From Pachysolen tannophilus NRRL Y-2460 (lineage: Eukaryota; Ascomycota; Pichiomycetes; Alaninales; Pachysolenaceae), in NCBI GenBank assembly GCA_001661245.1, contig KV454012.1, positions 1,414,474 through 1,470,468 of the forward strand: DNA of 55,995 bases, read 5' to 3'. The notes below the pieces were generated by a model. It did not search any database. It saw nothing but the letters and a program-made list of their open reading frames with translations, and was not told the origin of the DNA. Both the position numbers and the translations under genes were made by a program. Shown one piece after another: positions 30,971-40,918 of the stretch (within the stretch, counting starts at the first letter, position 1; each line of letters starts with the position of its first letter).

Positions 30971-30988
30971 GAATGTTCTGGAAGGTTC
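30971..30988 (+). promoter_or_regulatory. Perfect four-unit heat-shock element of HSP104
   Basis: The sequence GAATGTTCTGGAAGGTTC is GAAnnTTCnnGAAnnTTC, four alternating units without mismatch, 222 bp before the HSP104 start codon. This is the canonical binding site of trimeric Hsf1. It lies about 110 bp upstream of the TATA box. Confidence 0.93.
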
Positions 30989-31096
30989 CGGTATTTTATA
31001 GTATAATCTGGAATACTTTTATTATATTGCGATGACTACTCTTTAATTGAAATTTAATGAAAACCTTACGATATTTAATTATTAGCAATTGATTGT

Positions 31097-31104
31097 TATA
31101 TAAA
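31097..31104 (+). promoter_or_regulatory. HSP104: TATA box of HSP104
   Basis: TATATAAA about 105 bp before the ATG and downstream of the heat-shock element, matching the TATA-dependent type of yeast stress promoters. Confidence 0.75.
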
Positions 31105-31209
31105 GATAGATGAACATCATATTGAGTTGAAGAATTGTTATTTTAATTTTTTTTTTTTTTATTAAATTTAAATTTAAATTTATATACTTAAAATATATAA
31201 TATTAGATA

Positions 31210-33912
31210 ATGGATTCGACGCAGTTTACTGATAACGCATTGGAAATTATTACCAATGCTAAAAAATTAGCAGAGGATTTCCAACATCCTCAAATCAATC
31301 CAGTGCATATACTTGCTGCTATGACACCAACTGATAATTCTCCAAATGTTTATTTAAAAACATTGATTGAAAGAGGTAGGTTTGATTGGACCAAGTTCGA
31401 AAGAAATGTTAATAGTCACTTGGTTAGGATAGCGGCACAAAATCCACCGCCAATTGATGTTCAGCCAAGTGCTGCGTTTGCTAAAGTATTACAACAAGCA
31501 AATAAGATTAAAGCACAACAAAAAGATAGTTTTATAGGACAGGATCATCTTTTATTGGCTTTACTTGAAGATTCAACTGTTGAAAGAATTGTAAAAGATT
31601 CAGGAATAACCATTGAAGCTTTAAAAACTCAAGTTACGGAATTAAGAGGAAATCAAAGAATTGATTCAAGGCAAGCTGATTCTTCTTCAAAATATGAGTT
31701 CTTAAATAAATATGCAGCTGATTTAACACAACAGGCAATAGAAGGTAAAATTGATCCAGTGATTGGTAGAGAGGAAGAAATTCGTCGTACTATAAGAATT
31801 TTAGCAAGAAAGAAGAAGAGTAATGCCTGCTTAGTAGGTGATCCTGGTGTTGGTAAAACTTCGATCGTTGAAGGTGTTGCTCAAAGAATCATAGATAATG
31901 ATGTCCCAACAATTTTACAAGGCTGTAAATTATATGCCTTGGATTTAGGTGCGTTAAAAGCAGGTGCTAAATATCAAGGTGAATTTGAAGAAAGAATTAA
32001 AGGTGTCTTGAATGATATTAAAGAATCAAAACAGCTTATCATCTTATTTATTGATGAAATTCATATGTTAATGGGTGATGGTAAGAGTGATGCTGCAAAC
32101 TTATTAAAACCAATGTTGGCTTCTGGTGAATTGACAGTTATTGGTGCAACTACAGCTGAAGAGTACCGTAAATATATAGAAAAAGATGGTGCTTTTGAAA
32201 GAAGATTCCAAAAAGTTGAAGTTAAAGAGCCAAGTATCAGAGAAACAGTTACTATTTTAAGAGGTTTACAACCAAAATATGAAATTCATCACGGTGTTAG
32301 AATATTGGACTCTGCATTGGTTGCTGCTGCACAATTAGCTTCAAGATATTTAACTTATAGAAAGCTTCCAGATAGTGCTGTCGATTTAATTGATGAAGCT
32401 GCAGCCACTGTGGCAGTTGCAAGAGATTCGAAACCTGAAGAATTGGATACAAAGGAAAGAGCATTGCAATTACTTGAGGTAGAGATTAAAGCTTTAGAAA
32501 GAGATCAAGATGCTGATGCATCTACAAAAGAAAGATTAGATCATGCTAAGCATCAATTACAATCATTGCAAGAAGAATTACAGCCTTTGAGAGAAAAATA
32601 CAAGAGTGAAAGAGAAGGTCACGAAGAATTGACCTTAGCTAAGAGAAAATTAGATGAATTGGAAGTTAAAGCCCAAGATGCCGAGAGAAGGCACGATACT
32701 GCTACTGCAGCTGATTTAAGATATTATGCTATTCCAGGTATTAAAGAGAGAATAGCAAAATTAGAAGAGAAAGTTGCAGAGGAAGAAGAGAATCTTGGTG
32801 ATGACTCCTTGATGGTTAAGAACGTTGTTGATGCGGAGATTGTTGCTGAGACAGCAGCAAGATTAACCGGTATTCCAGTTTCTAAATTGACTCAAGCAGA
32901 AAATGCTAAATTAATTAATATGGAAAAAGAATTGTCGGCTTCTGTTGTTGGTCAAGGTGAAGCAGTTAAAGCTGTTTCAAACGCTATAAGATTGACGAGA
33001 TCTGGTTTAGCTAATCCAAACCAACCGGCTTCATTTTTATTCTTAGGTTTATCTGGTTCAGGTAAGACTGAATTAGCTAAGAAATTAGCTGGATTTTTAT
33101 TTTCAGACGAGAAAGCAATGATCAGAATTGATTGTTCAGAATTAACTGAGAAATATACTGTTTCTAAATTGTTGGGTTCAACTTCTGGTTATGTTGGTTA
33201 TGAAGAAGGTGGTATGTTAACAAATCAATTATTACGTCATCCATACTCTGTTGTATTATTTGATGAAGTTGAAAAAGCTGCTCCAGAAGTATTGAATGTC
33301 TTATTGCAGATGTTGGATGATGGTCGTATCACTGCAGCTAACGGTAAGTTAGTCAATTGTTCCAACTGTATTGTTATTTTAACTTCAAACTTGGGTGCTG
33401 AGTATATTAATGCTGCTAAGGGTTCAAAGATTACTCCAGAAACCAAAGAATTTGTTATGTCTTCTGTAAGATCACATTTCAGACCAGAATTTTTGAACCG
33501 TATCAGTGCAACGGTTATTTTCAACAGATTGTCTAGAAAGGCAATCACTAAGATTGTCAGGTTACGTCTTAAAGAGATCCAAGATAGATTTGAAGCTAAT
33601 GGTAAGTCAATCAAATTAGATGTTAGTGATGAAGCAGTTGAATATTTGTGCAAGAATGGTTACTCTTCCGATTTGGGTGCTAGACCATTAAACAGATTAA
33701 TTCAAAATGAAGTATTAAACCATTTGGCAGTAATGGTATTGAAAGGTCAAATCAAAGATAAAGAAACTGCTAAGATTACATTAGGTGAGAAAGGATTAGT
33801 CGTTCATCCAAACCATGAAGTTGGTGATGACATGGATGTCGATGTAGAGGATTGGACAGATGCTGCTGATAGTGATGACAGTGGAATCCCATCCGCTGAA
33901 GAAATAGACTAA
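31210..33912 (+). CDS. HSP104: HSP104, ClpB-type protein disaggregase
   Basis: 900 aa (S. cerevisiae 908, C. albicans about 899). The Clp N-domain (1-150) is followed by NBD1 with Walker A GDPGVGKTS (about 211-219), Walker B LFIDEIHML and the GAFERRFQ arginine finger region. The coiled-coil middle domain spans about 410-535. NBD2 has Walker A GLSGSGKTE (about 615-622), Walker B VLFDEVEKA and the FLNRISATVIF sensor region. The C-terminus is acidic (DDMDVDVEDWTDAADSD) as in yeast Hsp104. The hexamer threads aggregated proteins with Hsp70/Hsp40 help and governs thermotolerance and prion propagation. I see no CTG codon in the gene, in keeping with strong selection against it. A perfect heat-shock element lies upstream. 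Confidence 0.99.
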   Translation: MDSTQFTDNALEIITNAKKLAEDFQHPQINPVHILAAMTPTDNSPNVYLKTLIERGRFDWTKFERNVNSHLVRIAAQNPPPIDVQPSAAFAKVLQQANKIKAQQKDSFIGQDHLLLALLEDSTVERIVKDSGITIEALKTQVTELRGNQRIDSRQADSSSKYEFLNKYAADLTQQAIEGKIDPVIGREEEIRRTIRILARKKKSNACLVGDPGVGKTSIVEGVAQRIIDNDVPTILQGCKLYALDLGALKAGAKYQGEFEERIKGVLNDIKESKQLIILFIDEIHMLMGDGKSDAANLLKPMLASGELTVIGATTAEEYRKYIEKDGAFERRFQKVEVKEPSIRETVTILRGLQPKYEIHHGVRILDSALVAAAQLASRYLTYRKLPDSAVDLIDEAAATVAVARDSKPEELDTKERALQLLEVEIKALERDQDADASTKERLDHAKHQLQSLQEELQPLREKYKSEREGHEELTLAKRKLDELEVKAQDAERRHDTATAADLRYYAIPGIKERIAKLEEKVAEEEENLGDDSLMVKNVVDAEIVAETAARLTGIPVSKLTQAENAKLINMEKELSASVVGQGEAVKAVSNAIRLTRSGLANPNQPASFLFLGLSGSGKTELAKKLAGFLFSDEKAMIRIDCSELTEKYTVSKLLGSTSGYVGYEEGGMLTNQLLRHPYSVVLFDEVEKAAPEVLNVLLQMLDDGRITAANGKLVNCSNCIVILTSNLGAEYINAAKGSKITPETKEFVMSSVRSHFRPEFLNRISATVIFNRLSRKAITKIVRLRLKEIQDRFEANGKSIKLDVSDEAVEYLCKNGYSSDLGARPLNRLIQNEVLNHLAVMVLKGQIKDKETAKITLGEKGLVVHPNHEVGDDMDVDVEDWTDAADSDDSGIPSAEEID

Positions 33913-34516
33913 ATTTAAATCGCTTTTCTTTTTAATTTTTAATTTTTAATTTTTCATTTCTTCAAGTTTACGTTATAGGTTTTTAGATTTTTTTTTTTAA
34001 TTCAATTAATTATATAATAAATACATTTTGTAACATAAATGTCGGCATCGTAGGTACTGCTTTAGCAGACACAGTTTTAGACCAACTGCAGTGACCCAAA
34101 AATGAGATTTTCGGTCACTTTATGACCCTTTCCCAATTTGGAATTTTGTGTTTTTTGTGACTACTTTTGTATGCTAAAGGTTTATTTTAAAAAGGCTGAA
34201 TTGTATATTGTAATAATAGTAATTCAGTCAAATTAGATTAATTCAATTAAATTTGATTATAGAAATAATTTCAATATAGATTATAGATTTCAGAGCTTTG
34301 ATTGGCATAATTTATAAATTGGAGTGTGATATTCGGGGGGAAAACCATAAAAAAAGAAGGAAAAGAAAAGGGGGAAAAAAATAAAAAAATAAGAAAATAA
34401 AAGAAAAGAAAAGAGACAAAGAGATTGATTGATAATTGGATTTTCTTAGCTTTAGGCAGATTTGATCCCACTATTTTTATTTTTAAAGTGTTCAGCTCAA
34501 TATTTCAATTGTAAGA
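33913..34516. promoter_or_regulatory. HSP104 3' region and GYP2 promoter
   Basis: 604 bp. About 140-210 bp after the HSP104 stop there is a GC-richer structured patch (34050-34118) with two short hairpins. Purine-rich AAAAGAAAAG tracts fill 34350-34420 before the GYP2-type gene. No gene is supported. Confidence 0.5.
34091..34118. other. Hairpin downstream of HSP104
   Basis: GTGACC pairs with GGTCAC, and after one C.C mismatch AAAA pairs with TTTT, leaving a 6-base loop (ATGAGA). A smaller CTGC-TTTA-GCAG hairpin lies just upstream (about 34057-34070). Function unknown; could be a 3' end or stability element of the HSP104 transcript. Confidence 0.55.
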
Positions 34517-37444
34517 ATGTCGTTTTTGGGGAATTTGAAAGATAAGGTGTCTCAGGCTATTTTGGAGAAATCTTCTGCTAATTCCAAGAAGTTGACGAAA
34601 GATGAGTCTTTTAGATTAGAATATAATTTACCAGATACAGAGACAATAATAGATGAAAGTGCAGCAGAAATATCAATTGTATCACCATATACATCGAAAA
34701 ATTCCATATCTGATAATACGTTACCATTTTTTTCTGGAAAGATATATTTAACACAAAGATTCCTTGTATTCCGAGATGTATATGATAAGAGAACATGTTC
34801 ATTTGTGTTGCATATTTCCTCAATTAAAAAAGTTGAAAGAGTGCCTTCAAATTCATATATTTTTGCCTTATCTATAACTGCATATTCAGGATTACAATAT
34901 ATAATTCAATACGTTGGTATTAGATCGAGATCTGAACAGTTCTCTCATAAATTTAAGATAATGTTAAAGGAAAATTTACCAAATGTAAAACATTTAAGAC
35001 CTTTTTTGGAAACATGTTATTCAGAATACTTATTATCTAAAAATCATTGCAATGTTGAAGAATTTCAAAATCAACCACTGGGTGGTCTAGGATTGAAATT
35101 TAAATTTCCAGGAGATGCAAGAAAACTCAAAGATAAATCCAAGATGAGATTATGGTTCGAATACTTTAAAGCACATGGACGTAACATAACTTTAAGCCGT
35201 GATCAAATGTTTTACAAATTGATAAGAGTAGGTTTACCAAATAGGCTTAGAGGAGAAATTTGGGAATTATGTTGTGGCTCAATGTATTTGAGATTAGACA
35301 ACAAGGATGAATATAGTTCAATTTTGAAATTAAATGAAGGTAAACACTCCTTAGCAATTGATGAAATTGAAAAAGATTTGAATAGATCATTACCTGAATT
35401 TCCAGCATATCAAACTGAAGAAGGAATAAACAGATTACGTAGAGTGTTAACTGCTTATTCGTGGAAAAATACAGAAGTTGGTTATTGTCAAGCAATGAAT
35501 ATCGTTGTGGCGGCATTATTAATTTATATGTCTGAAGAACAAGCATTTTGGTGTTTAAGTATTATCTGTGATAGATTAGTTCCTGGTTATTACTCAAAAA
35601 CAATGTATGGTACTTTATTGGATCAAAAAGTGTATGAGTCTTTAGTTCAAAAGACAATGCCCCTTTTGTGGGAACACATTACCAAAAATGATATACAATT
35701 ATCAGTTGTATCCTTACCTTGGTTCTTATCGTTATTTTTAAGTTCAATGCCATTGGTATTTGCTTTCAGAATTGTTGATGTTTTCTTTTTAAATGGACCA
35801 AAGACTTTGTTTCAGGTGGCATTGGCTATCCTAAGAATAAATGGGGAAGAATTGTTGAGAACAGAGGATGATGGAACTTTTATTTCAATTTTGAAAGATT
35901 ATTTTTCTACGCTTGATGATTCAGCCCACCCAAACTCTCCAAATGAACATTATAGATCAATTACAAAATTCCAAGAACTATTGGTAGTCTCTTTCAAAGA
36001 ATTTGCTATTGTAACAGATGAAATGGTTGAAAATTTTAGAGCCAGAAATAAAAATGAAGTTTTTCAAGGAATTGAAAATTTTATCAAGAGAACTCAACTA
36101 CGTAATTTTCCTAGAACACGCAACTTGACACCTGAAAATTTGTCCAATATTTATGATAGATTTTATCAAATAGTTCAATCCAGTGATGTTAAGATGGGTG
36201 GTGGTACTTCTTTGATGGACTTTGAGTTATATAAAGTATTCATGTCCGAAATAACTGATTGGGTAAACTTGAATAATCAATATGAGGATAAAAATCAAGA
36301 TGCATTCTTGAAAAGATTGTTCAACAATTGGGATGTAGAAAAGAGGAATGCTCTAACTTTAGAAAATATTGTTGTTGGCTTGAACAAATTGGTTGAAATT
36401 GATCTAATGGAAGGCTTATCCAACTTTTTTGAACTATATGATGTTGATGGTAATGGAAAAGTCAATAAAGAAGGTATGTTATTAATTTCTGAAGATCTTT
36501 TATACTTGACGACACCATGGAGAGATGGTTTTAAGTTGGATTCCATTACGAACAAGGCAATAGAGTCTGCTATTGCAGATGAAATCATCAAACAGCAACA
36601 ACTAGCGGAAAAGATCAATAAAGAACGTGAAGATAATGCAAACGGAAATTCTAGCTCGAACGAGAATCTACCTGAAATCAAAATCCCAACTGAAATTGAT
36701 ATCGACAGAGAAAAATTAGAACGCCAGCAATCAGAAAGATATCTTTCAGCAGCAAGTATGTTTATTCAAAGATCATTTGAATATGCCCAACCTGAGGAAA
36801 ACCCAGAAGTGCCATTAATTGATTTAGATGATAATGGAGATGAAGCTGACAGGATGACTAAATTAATGGCAAATGCGGCACTAGATCCTACACATCCAAA
36901 ATATTTGAACTTGCCGACTTTCAGAATGGTTATTTTGGCTGATGAAACTTATGAACTATTTTTCTCTGAAACTTTCCGTGATTCCTTCCATATTGATAGC
37001 AAGATCAATAGCTTGAATAAGAATTCTCGTAATTTACGTGACATGTTCGATGGATTATTAGCCGATGGAAGACGTGTAGCAAATGAGGTTCGTCGTCGTA
37101 TGGATACTCAATCAGCATCTTCAGCAGCTTCAGTTTCATCTAGAGTTCAACAGAATGACAACACGTCTATTAAATCGAGAAGTCATACAATTTCTTCATT
37201 CAATGATGAAGAGGATGATGATTTCAGAGGTACGCCATTAGAAGAAGACCTTTTGGACAATGCTGAAGCTCAAGTTCTAAGTGAAATTGTTCCATCAGAA
37301 GGGAGAGATAAATTGGAACTAGCTAACAATTCCATTGTTGATCATGATGTGAAGATTTTGGAAAGTTTCAGTAATGAGAATAAAAATAGTACGACGACTA
37401 ATGGAAAGAAAAATGATCCTGCTATAATAGAATTCGAGACATGA
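34517..37444 (+). CDS. GYP2: GYP2/MDR1-type Rab GTPase-activating protein (GRAM-TBC-EF-hand)
   Basis: 975 aa (S. cerevisiae Gyp2/Mdr1 about 950). A GRAM-like region lies at about 70-160 (GKIYLTQRFLVFRDV), then the conserved GGLGLKFKFPGDARKLKDKSKMRLW. The TBC domain is at about 235-450: GLPNRLRGEIWELCCGS, the arginine finger in IEKDLNRSLPE and the glutamine finger in VGYCQAMNIVVAAL. A single EF-hand-like loop, DVDGNGKVNKE, is near residue 645. The C-terminal third is acidic and low in complexity. The family activates GTP hydrolysis on Ypt6 and related Rabs in Golgi traffic. The start ATG gives MSFLGNLKDKVS, the usual N-terminus. Confidence 0.93.
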   Translation: MSFLGNLKDKVSQAILEKSSANSKKLTKDESFRLEYNLPDTETIIDESAAEISIVSPYTSKNSISDNTLPFFSGKIYLTQRFLVFRDVYDKRTCSFVLHISSIKKVERVPSNSYIFALSITAYSGLQYIIQYVGIRSRSEQFSHKFKIMLKENLPNVKHLRPFLETCYSEYLLSKNHCNVEEFQNQPLGGLGLKFKFPGDARKLKDKSKMRLWFEYFKAHGRNITLSRDQMFYKLIRVGLPNRLRGEIWELCCGSMYLRLDNKDEYSSILKLNEGKHSLAIDEIEKDLNRSLPEFPAYQTEEGINRLRRVLTAYSWKNTEVGYCQAMNIVVAALLIYMSEEQAFWCLSIICDRLVPGYYSKTMYGTLLDQKVYESLVQKTMPLLWEHITKNDIQLSVVSLPWFLSLFLSSMPLVFAFRIVDVFFLNGPKTLFQVALAILRINGEELLRTEDDGTFISILKDYFSTLDDSAHPNSPNEHYRSITKFQELLVVSFKEFAIVTDEMVENFRARNKNEVFQGIENFIKRTQLRNFPRTRNLTPENLSNIYDRFYQIVQSSDVKMGGGTSLMDFELYKVFMSEITDWVNLNNQYEDKNQDAFLKRLFNNWDVEKRNALTLENIVVGLNKLVEIDLMEGLSNFFELYDVDGNGKVNKEGMLLISEDLLYLTTPWRDGFKLDSITNKAIESAIADEIIKQQQLAEKINKEREDNANGNSSSNENLPEIKIPTEIDIDREKLERQQSERYLSAASMFIQRSFEYAQPEENPEVPLIDLDDNGDEADRMTKLMANAALDPTHPKYLNLPTFRMVILADETYELFFSETFRDSFHIDSKINSLNKNSRNLRDMFDGLLADGRRVANEVRRRMDTQSASSAASVSSRVQQNDNTSIKSRSHTISSFNDEEDDDFRGTPLEEDLLDNAEAQVLSEIVPSEGRDKLELANNSIVDHDVKILESFSNENKNSTTTNGKKNDPAIIEFET

Positions 37445-37957
37445 TGATAACGATATATTAGTGAAAGACCAATTTGAACTATAGAATTTGATTTCTTTAT
37501 GATTCACATTGGCAAGTATTAGAAACGTATAAACGGCTTTCTAAATATTATATTATATTTTATTTTATTTTATTTTATTTTTATTTTTTTTTTTTTTTTT
37601 TTTTTTTTTTCTATTTCTCTTTTCTCTTTGGATGTTATATACTCGAGCATATAAATCAGTAAACACAAATGATAACTTGTATATATCGTTCGTGTAATAA
37701 GATTAATAGGATAATAATGACTGTTATATACGCAAATTCCATTTTAAGCAGGAGAAAAGTGATTATTATTATATCAAAACTAAATATGTATGAAATCTAA
37801 AGTAGCTTAAAAAGAAAGCAATTAAAATAAGAAAGCTTTATATATAAATACACTGGAATAAAAGTAATTGCTCAAAATATACTCTAGAAAAAAAAATCAT
37901 TGATAAACCTCTCTTATCAAAAATAGTGCACTCCAAAAACATGCAAATACTCCATTT
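37445..37957. terminator. Convergent 3' spacer, GYP2 and SEG1-like gene
   Basis: 513 bp with TTTTA repeats and poly-T at 37556-37610, likely 3' processing signals. AT-rich remainder without a gene. Confidence 0.5.
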
Positions 37958-40918
37958 TTATGGTTTATTCTTTTTTCCAAATAGTTTTTTCAATTTACTA
38001 AATTTTTTCTTTTTATCTGGAATAGCTTCACTAGCTCCATCTCTATATTGGGCTCCAGAGAAGCCTTGATCCCTCTCCTGAATAAGTGGCATCACATTTT
38101 CTGGCGACTCAGAAACAACGGGATTGGTACCAGTTCTTTGTTTCGTAGGACTAACATCTTTGGCGAAATTATTTCTCTCCCTGAAGTTTGAAGTCGACTT
38201 TGCCAAATTAGTTCTCAAATTAGGTGATGTGGTTATTTCATCCTCAGAGTCCGAATCAGCAAATCTTGATTTAAATCCCAGATTTATATGCTGACGAGAG
38301 CTTCCGTAACCTTTAACGTCATTAACACCATTTACATATTGTTGCTGCTGTGGTTGCTGCTCTTCAAAAGTACCCACTCTCAAAGTCATGTACTTCAAAT
38401 AATCTTCATGATCGCCTTGTTGCTCTGGGATTTGTTTCTCAAAGCTGGATTTTCTGACAAGCGGAGGCAAATTAGCAGCCAATTCCAGCTGGGATTGTCT
38501 TGGTTTATTATTCAGCTGAGCGAACAAAGCATCGGCACGAAGCTTTGCTTCCGATTTAGGTAAAACAAATTTACCAGGTGATACCTGTTTTGGCATCGAG
38601 ATCGCTATCGATGAAGGCCTAGTTGAAGATTGCAGTGAGTGTAATTGTTGGGGTTGTTTAGATCTAAATTCTGACTGTGGTCTCAATGACAATCTGTAAT
38701 TATTATTTGCTGGACTGCGATGCTGCAGTTGAACGTTCGATGTCACAGCCAGGGTCTTATTTGCCGCACTATTAGACCTTGATCTTTGTTTAGAGATTGC
38801 TTTGGAAGGTGTATACAGCAGTGGTGTCGCCTTTGGAAACTGTTCCTGAGGTGGAGCAGTTAATTTTGAATTTAATCTGGTATTTTCAGCTGTTGTCAAA
38901 GAAATATAAGCACTTGAGGCTGCCGAATCTTCTGAAGGCGAAAACTCACCAGTTGCAACATTTTTCTTTCTGGACGATGACTTTAAAGCCGACTTCTTTC
39001 TAGTTAACGCAGCTCCGGCTTTTTCGCTTGGCGCTGACGGAATCACCGGTGGATTTGATAATCTTCTTTCTGACCTTGGAGGTATATTTAACGAATCATT
39101 TTGAATATTATCTTTTATCTCAGAAGTATCACTAGGTTTCAAGGAGGGTATCAGTGAACGAAGCAGTTTTGCCATGGTCATCTCATTATTAGGTTCAGAA
39201 GATAGACCTGAATTTTTGTTTTCATCCTCTTCATCAGGAACAGAAATTGAGGTCGTTGTAAAATTTATATTTTTACTATCTTGATCTTCTCTTTCTGTTT
39301 CTTCTTCAACTTCTGTGATCTCAGAAGCAATTTCTGCATTGTAAATATCTGAAGCAGCAGAATTCAACCCAGATTTTGATGAATCATTCGTATTTGTTAT
39401 ATCAGAAGAATCATTTGTATCTGGTGCTTTACCAACGTCAGAGTTCTCGACGATGGGTTTACTTTCAGAAGGTAAATTAGATAAAATTTGATTGGGATAC
39501 TGATCTTCCAAGTTCAGTTCTGGTAATGAACCATTCGACTTGATATTATTGGAAGTTAGCTCTTCCGTACTTAAAGACTTGTCATTGCTTTGAAAGTTCT
39601 CATCATCTTTTGATTTTGAAAATTTGTCATTTTTTTCCTCTTCTTTTTCTTTTGCTAAATGTTCAGCTTTTTCAGTCTCTAATAGCTGCTGTCTAGCAAC
39701 TTCTTCTTCGTATTCTTTTTTCAAACGTTCTTTTTCAGCAGCTTCTAATTCAGTTCTTTCTTTCTCCATTTTTTCTTGAACTAGTCTTTCCTCTTCTAAT
39801 TTATTCAAATATTCTTGTTCTAATAATTCTCTTTCACCTTCTAATCTTTGTTTATCAAGTTCAATTTTCTCCAATTCTCCATTTTGATCTTTAGTTGTTT
39901 CTTCTGTAATAGGGCGGTAATATTTTTGATCGCTTTTTAATTGTCTTCGTATAGATGGAGTCCTCGATATCTTTGTAGGATTTGGATTTCCAATATGAAT
40001 CAGACTCTTAGTATTTGGAGTTACATAACCACTTCTAAAAGATGACTTTCTAGAAAAACTTGTTAATGAATTAGTTCTGCTTCCATTAGTAGATTTCAGT
40101 TCATTTATTGGAACATCGACTGCAACTAATCCATGCACTGAAGGAACATATTTTCTAACAGTTTTCGGAGTTTGTTGCAGAAAAGATGGGGACGAAGAAG
40201 TAGAACCCATATTATTTTTTTGAACTCTTGAACCATATTGCAGTTGACCTATTCTTTTCATCTTGGATGAATTCTCAGAAGACGTATCTGAAAATGAAAC
40301 TTTATTTTTAGAGGACAATTTAGGAGTAAACAGAGTCTTTTGCTCTTGATTAGTAGAGATTGAAGTCTTTTCATTCAGCTTTTCCAGATCATCTTGCTCA
40401 AAATCAAACTCGTTAATTTTTTCTAAATCAGTATTTGTATTCGTATTTGCAACTGGTTGTTTTAAACCATTTTCATGTTGACTATTTAACTGTTTTAATG
40501 ATTGAGGAGTTAATGAATGTTGTTGTTGAGAAACAAGAGACCTACTTCTTGTGGAACCATCATCTGTACCACCATTTGTCACTGCAACCGGAGATGATCC
40601 ATTATATTGAAGACTACTTGAACGAGAAGAACTGCGTTGTTGTTGATAATGTTGAATCATTGGTGATAAGCGCCCATTATTATTAGTTAATGAACCTCTT
40701 AAACTATTTGCCCTTCTTGTAAAACTATCAGTTCTTTGAGAGGTTGGTGGAACAGATAAATTGGAAGCCGAACCATTATTTTTCCGTAAAGCGGCACCAA
40801 TTGCCGAAGCAGCAGCATAAGCGCCAGCGCTAGCTCTATTTGTTCCTGGTTGTATACCGTTCACTCCAGTATAAGAAGCGTCAGAAACATTACGGCGGCT
40901 TTTTGATCTCGAAAACAT
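37958..40918 (-). CDS. SEG1/SEG2-like eisosome assembly protein
   Basis: 986 aa, almost wholly low-complexity and Ser-rich. The N-terminus MFSRSKSRRNVSDASY plus AYAAASAIGAALRKN, and a very basic C-terminus (KKKKFSKLKKLFGKKNKP), resemble the Seg1/Seg2 family, which binds the plasma membrane and sets eisosome length. A charged coiled coil spans about 350-435 (Glu/Lys-rich). Many RxxS and SP motifs suggest heavy phosphorylation. A basic C-terminal tail would bind acidic lipids. The call rests on composition and termini, not on a catalytic motif; it could be another coiled-coil cortical protein. The eisosome core gene LSP1/PIL1 lies about 18 kb to the left. Confidence 0.6.
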   Translation of the reverse strand: MFSRSKSRRNVSDASYTGVNGIQPGTNRASAGAYAAASAIGAALRKNNGSASNLSVPPTSQRTDSFTRRANSLRGSLTNNNGRLSPMIQHYQQQRSSSRSSSLQYNGSSPVAVTNGGTDDGSTRSRSLVSQQQHSLTPQSLKQLNSQHENGLKQPVANTNTNTDLEKINEFDFEQDDLEKLNEKTSISTNQEQKTLFTPKLSSKNKVSFSDTSSENSSKMKRIGQLQYGSRVQKNNMGSTSSSPSFLQQTPKTVRKYVPSVHGLVAVDVPINELKSTNGSRTNSLTSFSRKSSFRSGYVTPNTKSLIHIGNPNPTKISRTPSIRRQLKSDQKYYRPITEETTKDQNGELEKIELDKQRLEGERELLEQEYLNKLEEERLVQEKMEKERTELEAAEKERLKKEYEEEVARQQLLETEKAEHLAKEKEEEKNDKFSKSKDDENFQSNDKSLSTEELTSNNIKSNGSLPELNLEDQYPNQILSNLPSESKPIVENSDVGKAPDTNDSSDITNTNDSSKSGLNSAASDIYNAEIASEITEVEEETEREDQDSKNINFTTTSISVPDEEDENKNSGLSSEPNNEMTMAKLLRSLIPSLKPSDTSEIKDNIQNDSLNIPPRSERRLSNPPVIPSAPSEKAGAALTRKKSALKSSSRKKNVATGEFSPSEDSAASSAYISLTTAENTRLNSKLTAPPQEQFPKATPLLYTPSKAISKQRSRSNSAANKTLAVTSNVQLQHRSPANNNYRLSLRPQSEFRSKQPQQLHSLQSSTRPSSIAISMPKQVSPGKFVLPKSEAKLRADALFAQLNNKPRQSQLELAANLPPLVRKSSFEKQIPEQQGDHEDYLKYMTLRVGTFEEQQPQQQQYVNGVNDVKGYGSSRQHINLGFKSRFADSDSEDEITTSPNLRTNLAKSTSNFRERNNFAKDVSPTKQRTGTNPVVSESPENVMPLIQERDQGFSGAQYRDGASEAIPDKKKKFSKLKKLFGKKNKP

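Larger units (their letters stand above)
29966..31209. promoter_or_regulatory. Divergent region MOSC gene / HSP104, with assembly gap
   Basis: 1244 bp including 268 N. Both flanks of the gap carry similar (TA)n-plus-ACATCTCTATATA segments. Right of the gap lies the HSP104 promoter: CCCCT (a stress-response-element-like 5-mer) at 30615-30619, a GC-richer block 30640-30740 and a heat-shock element at 30971-30988. A TATATAAA box is at 31097-31104, about 105 bp before the start, and poly-T is at 31145-31160. Confidence 0.7.
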
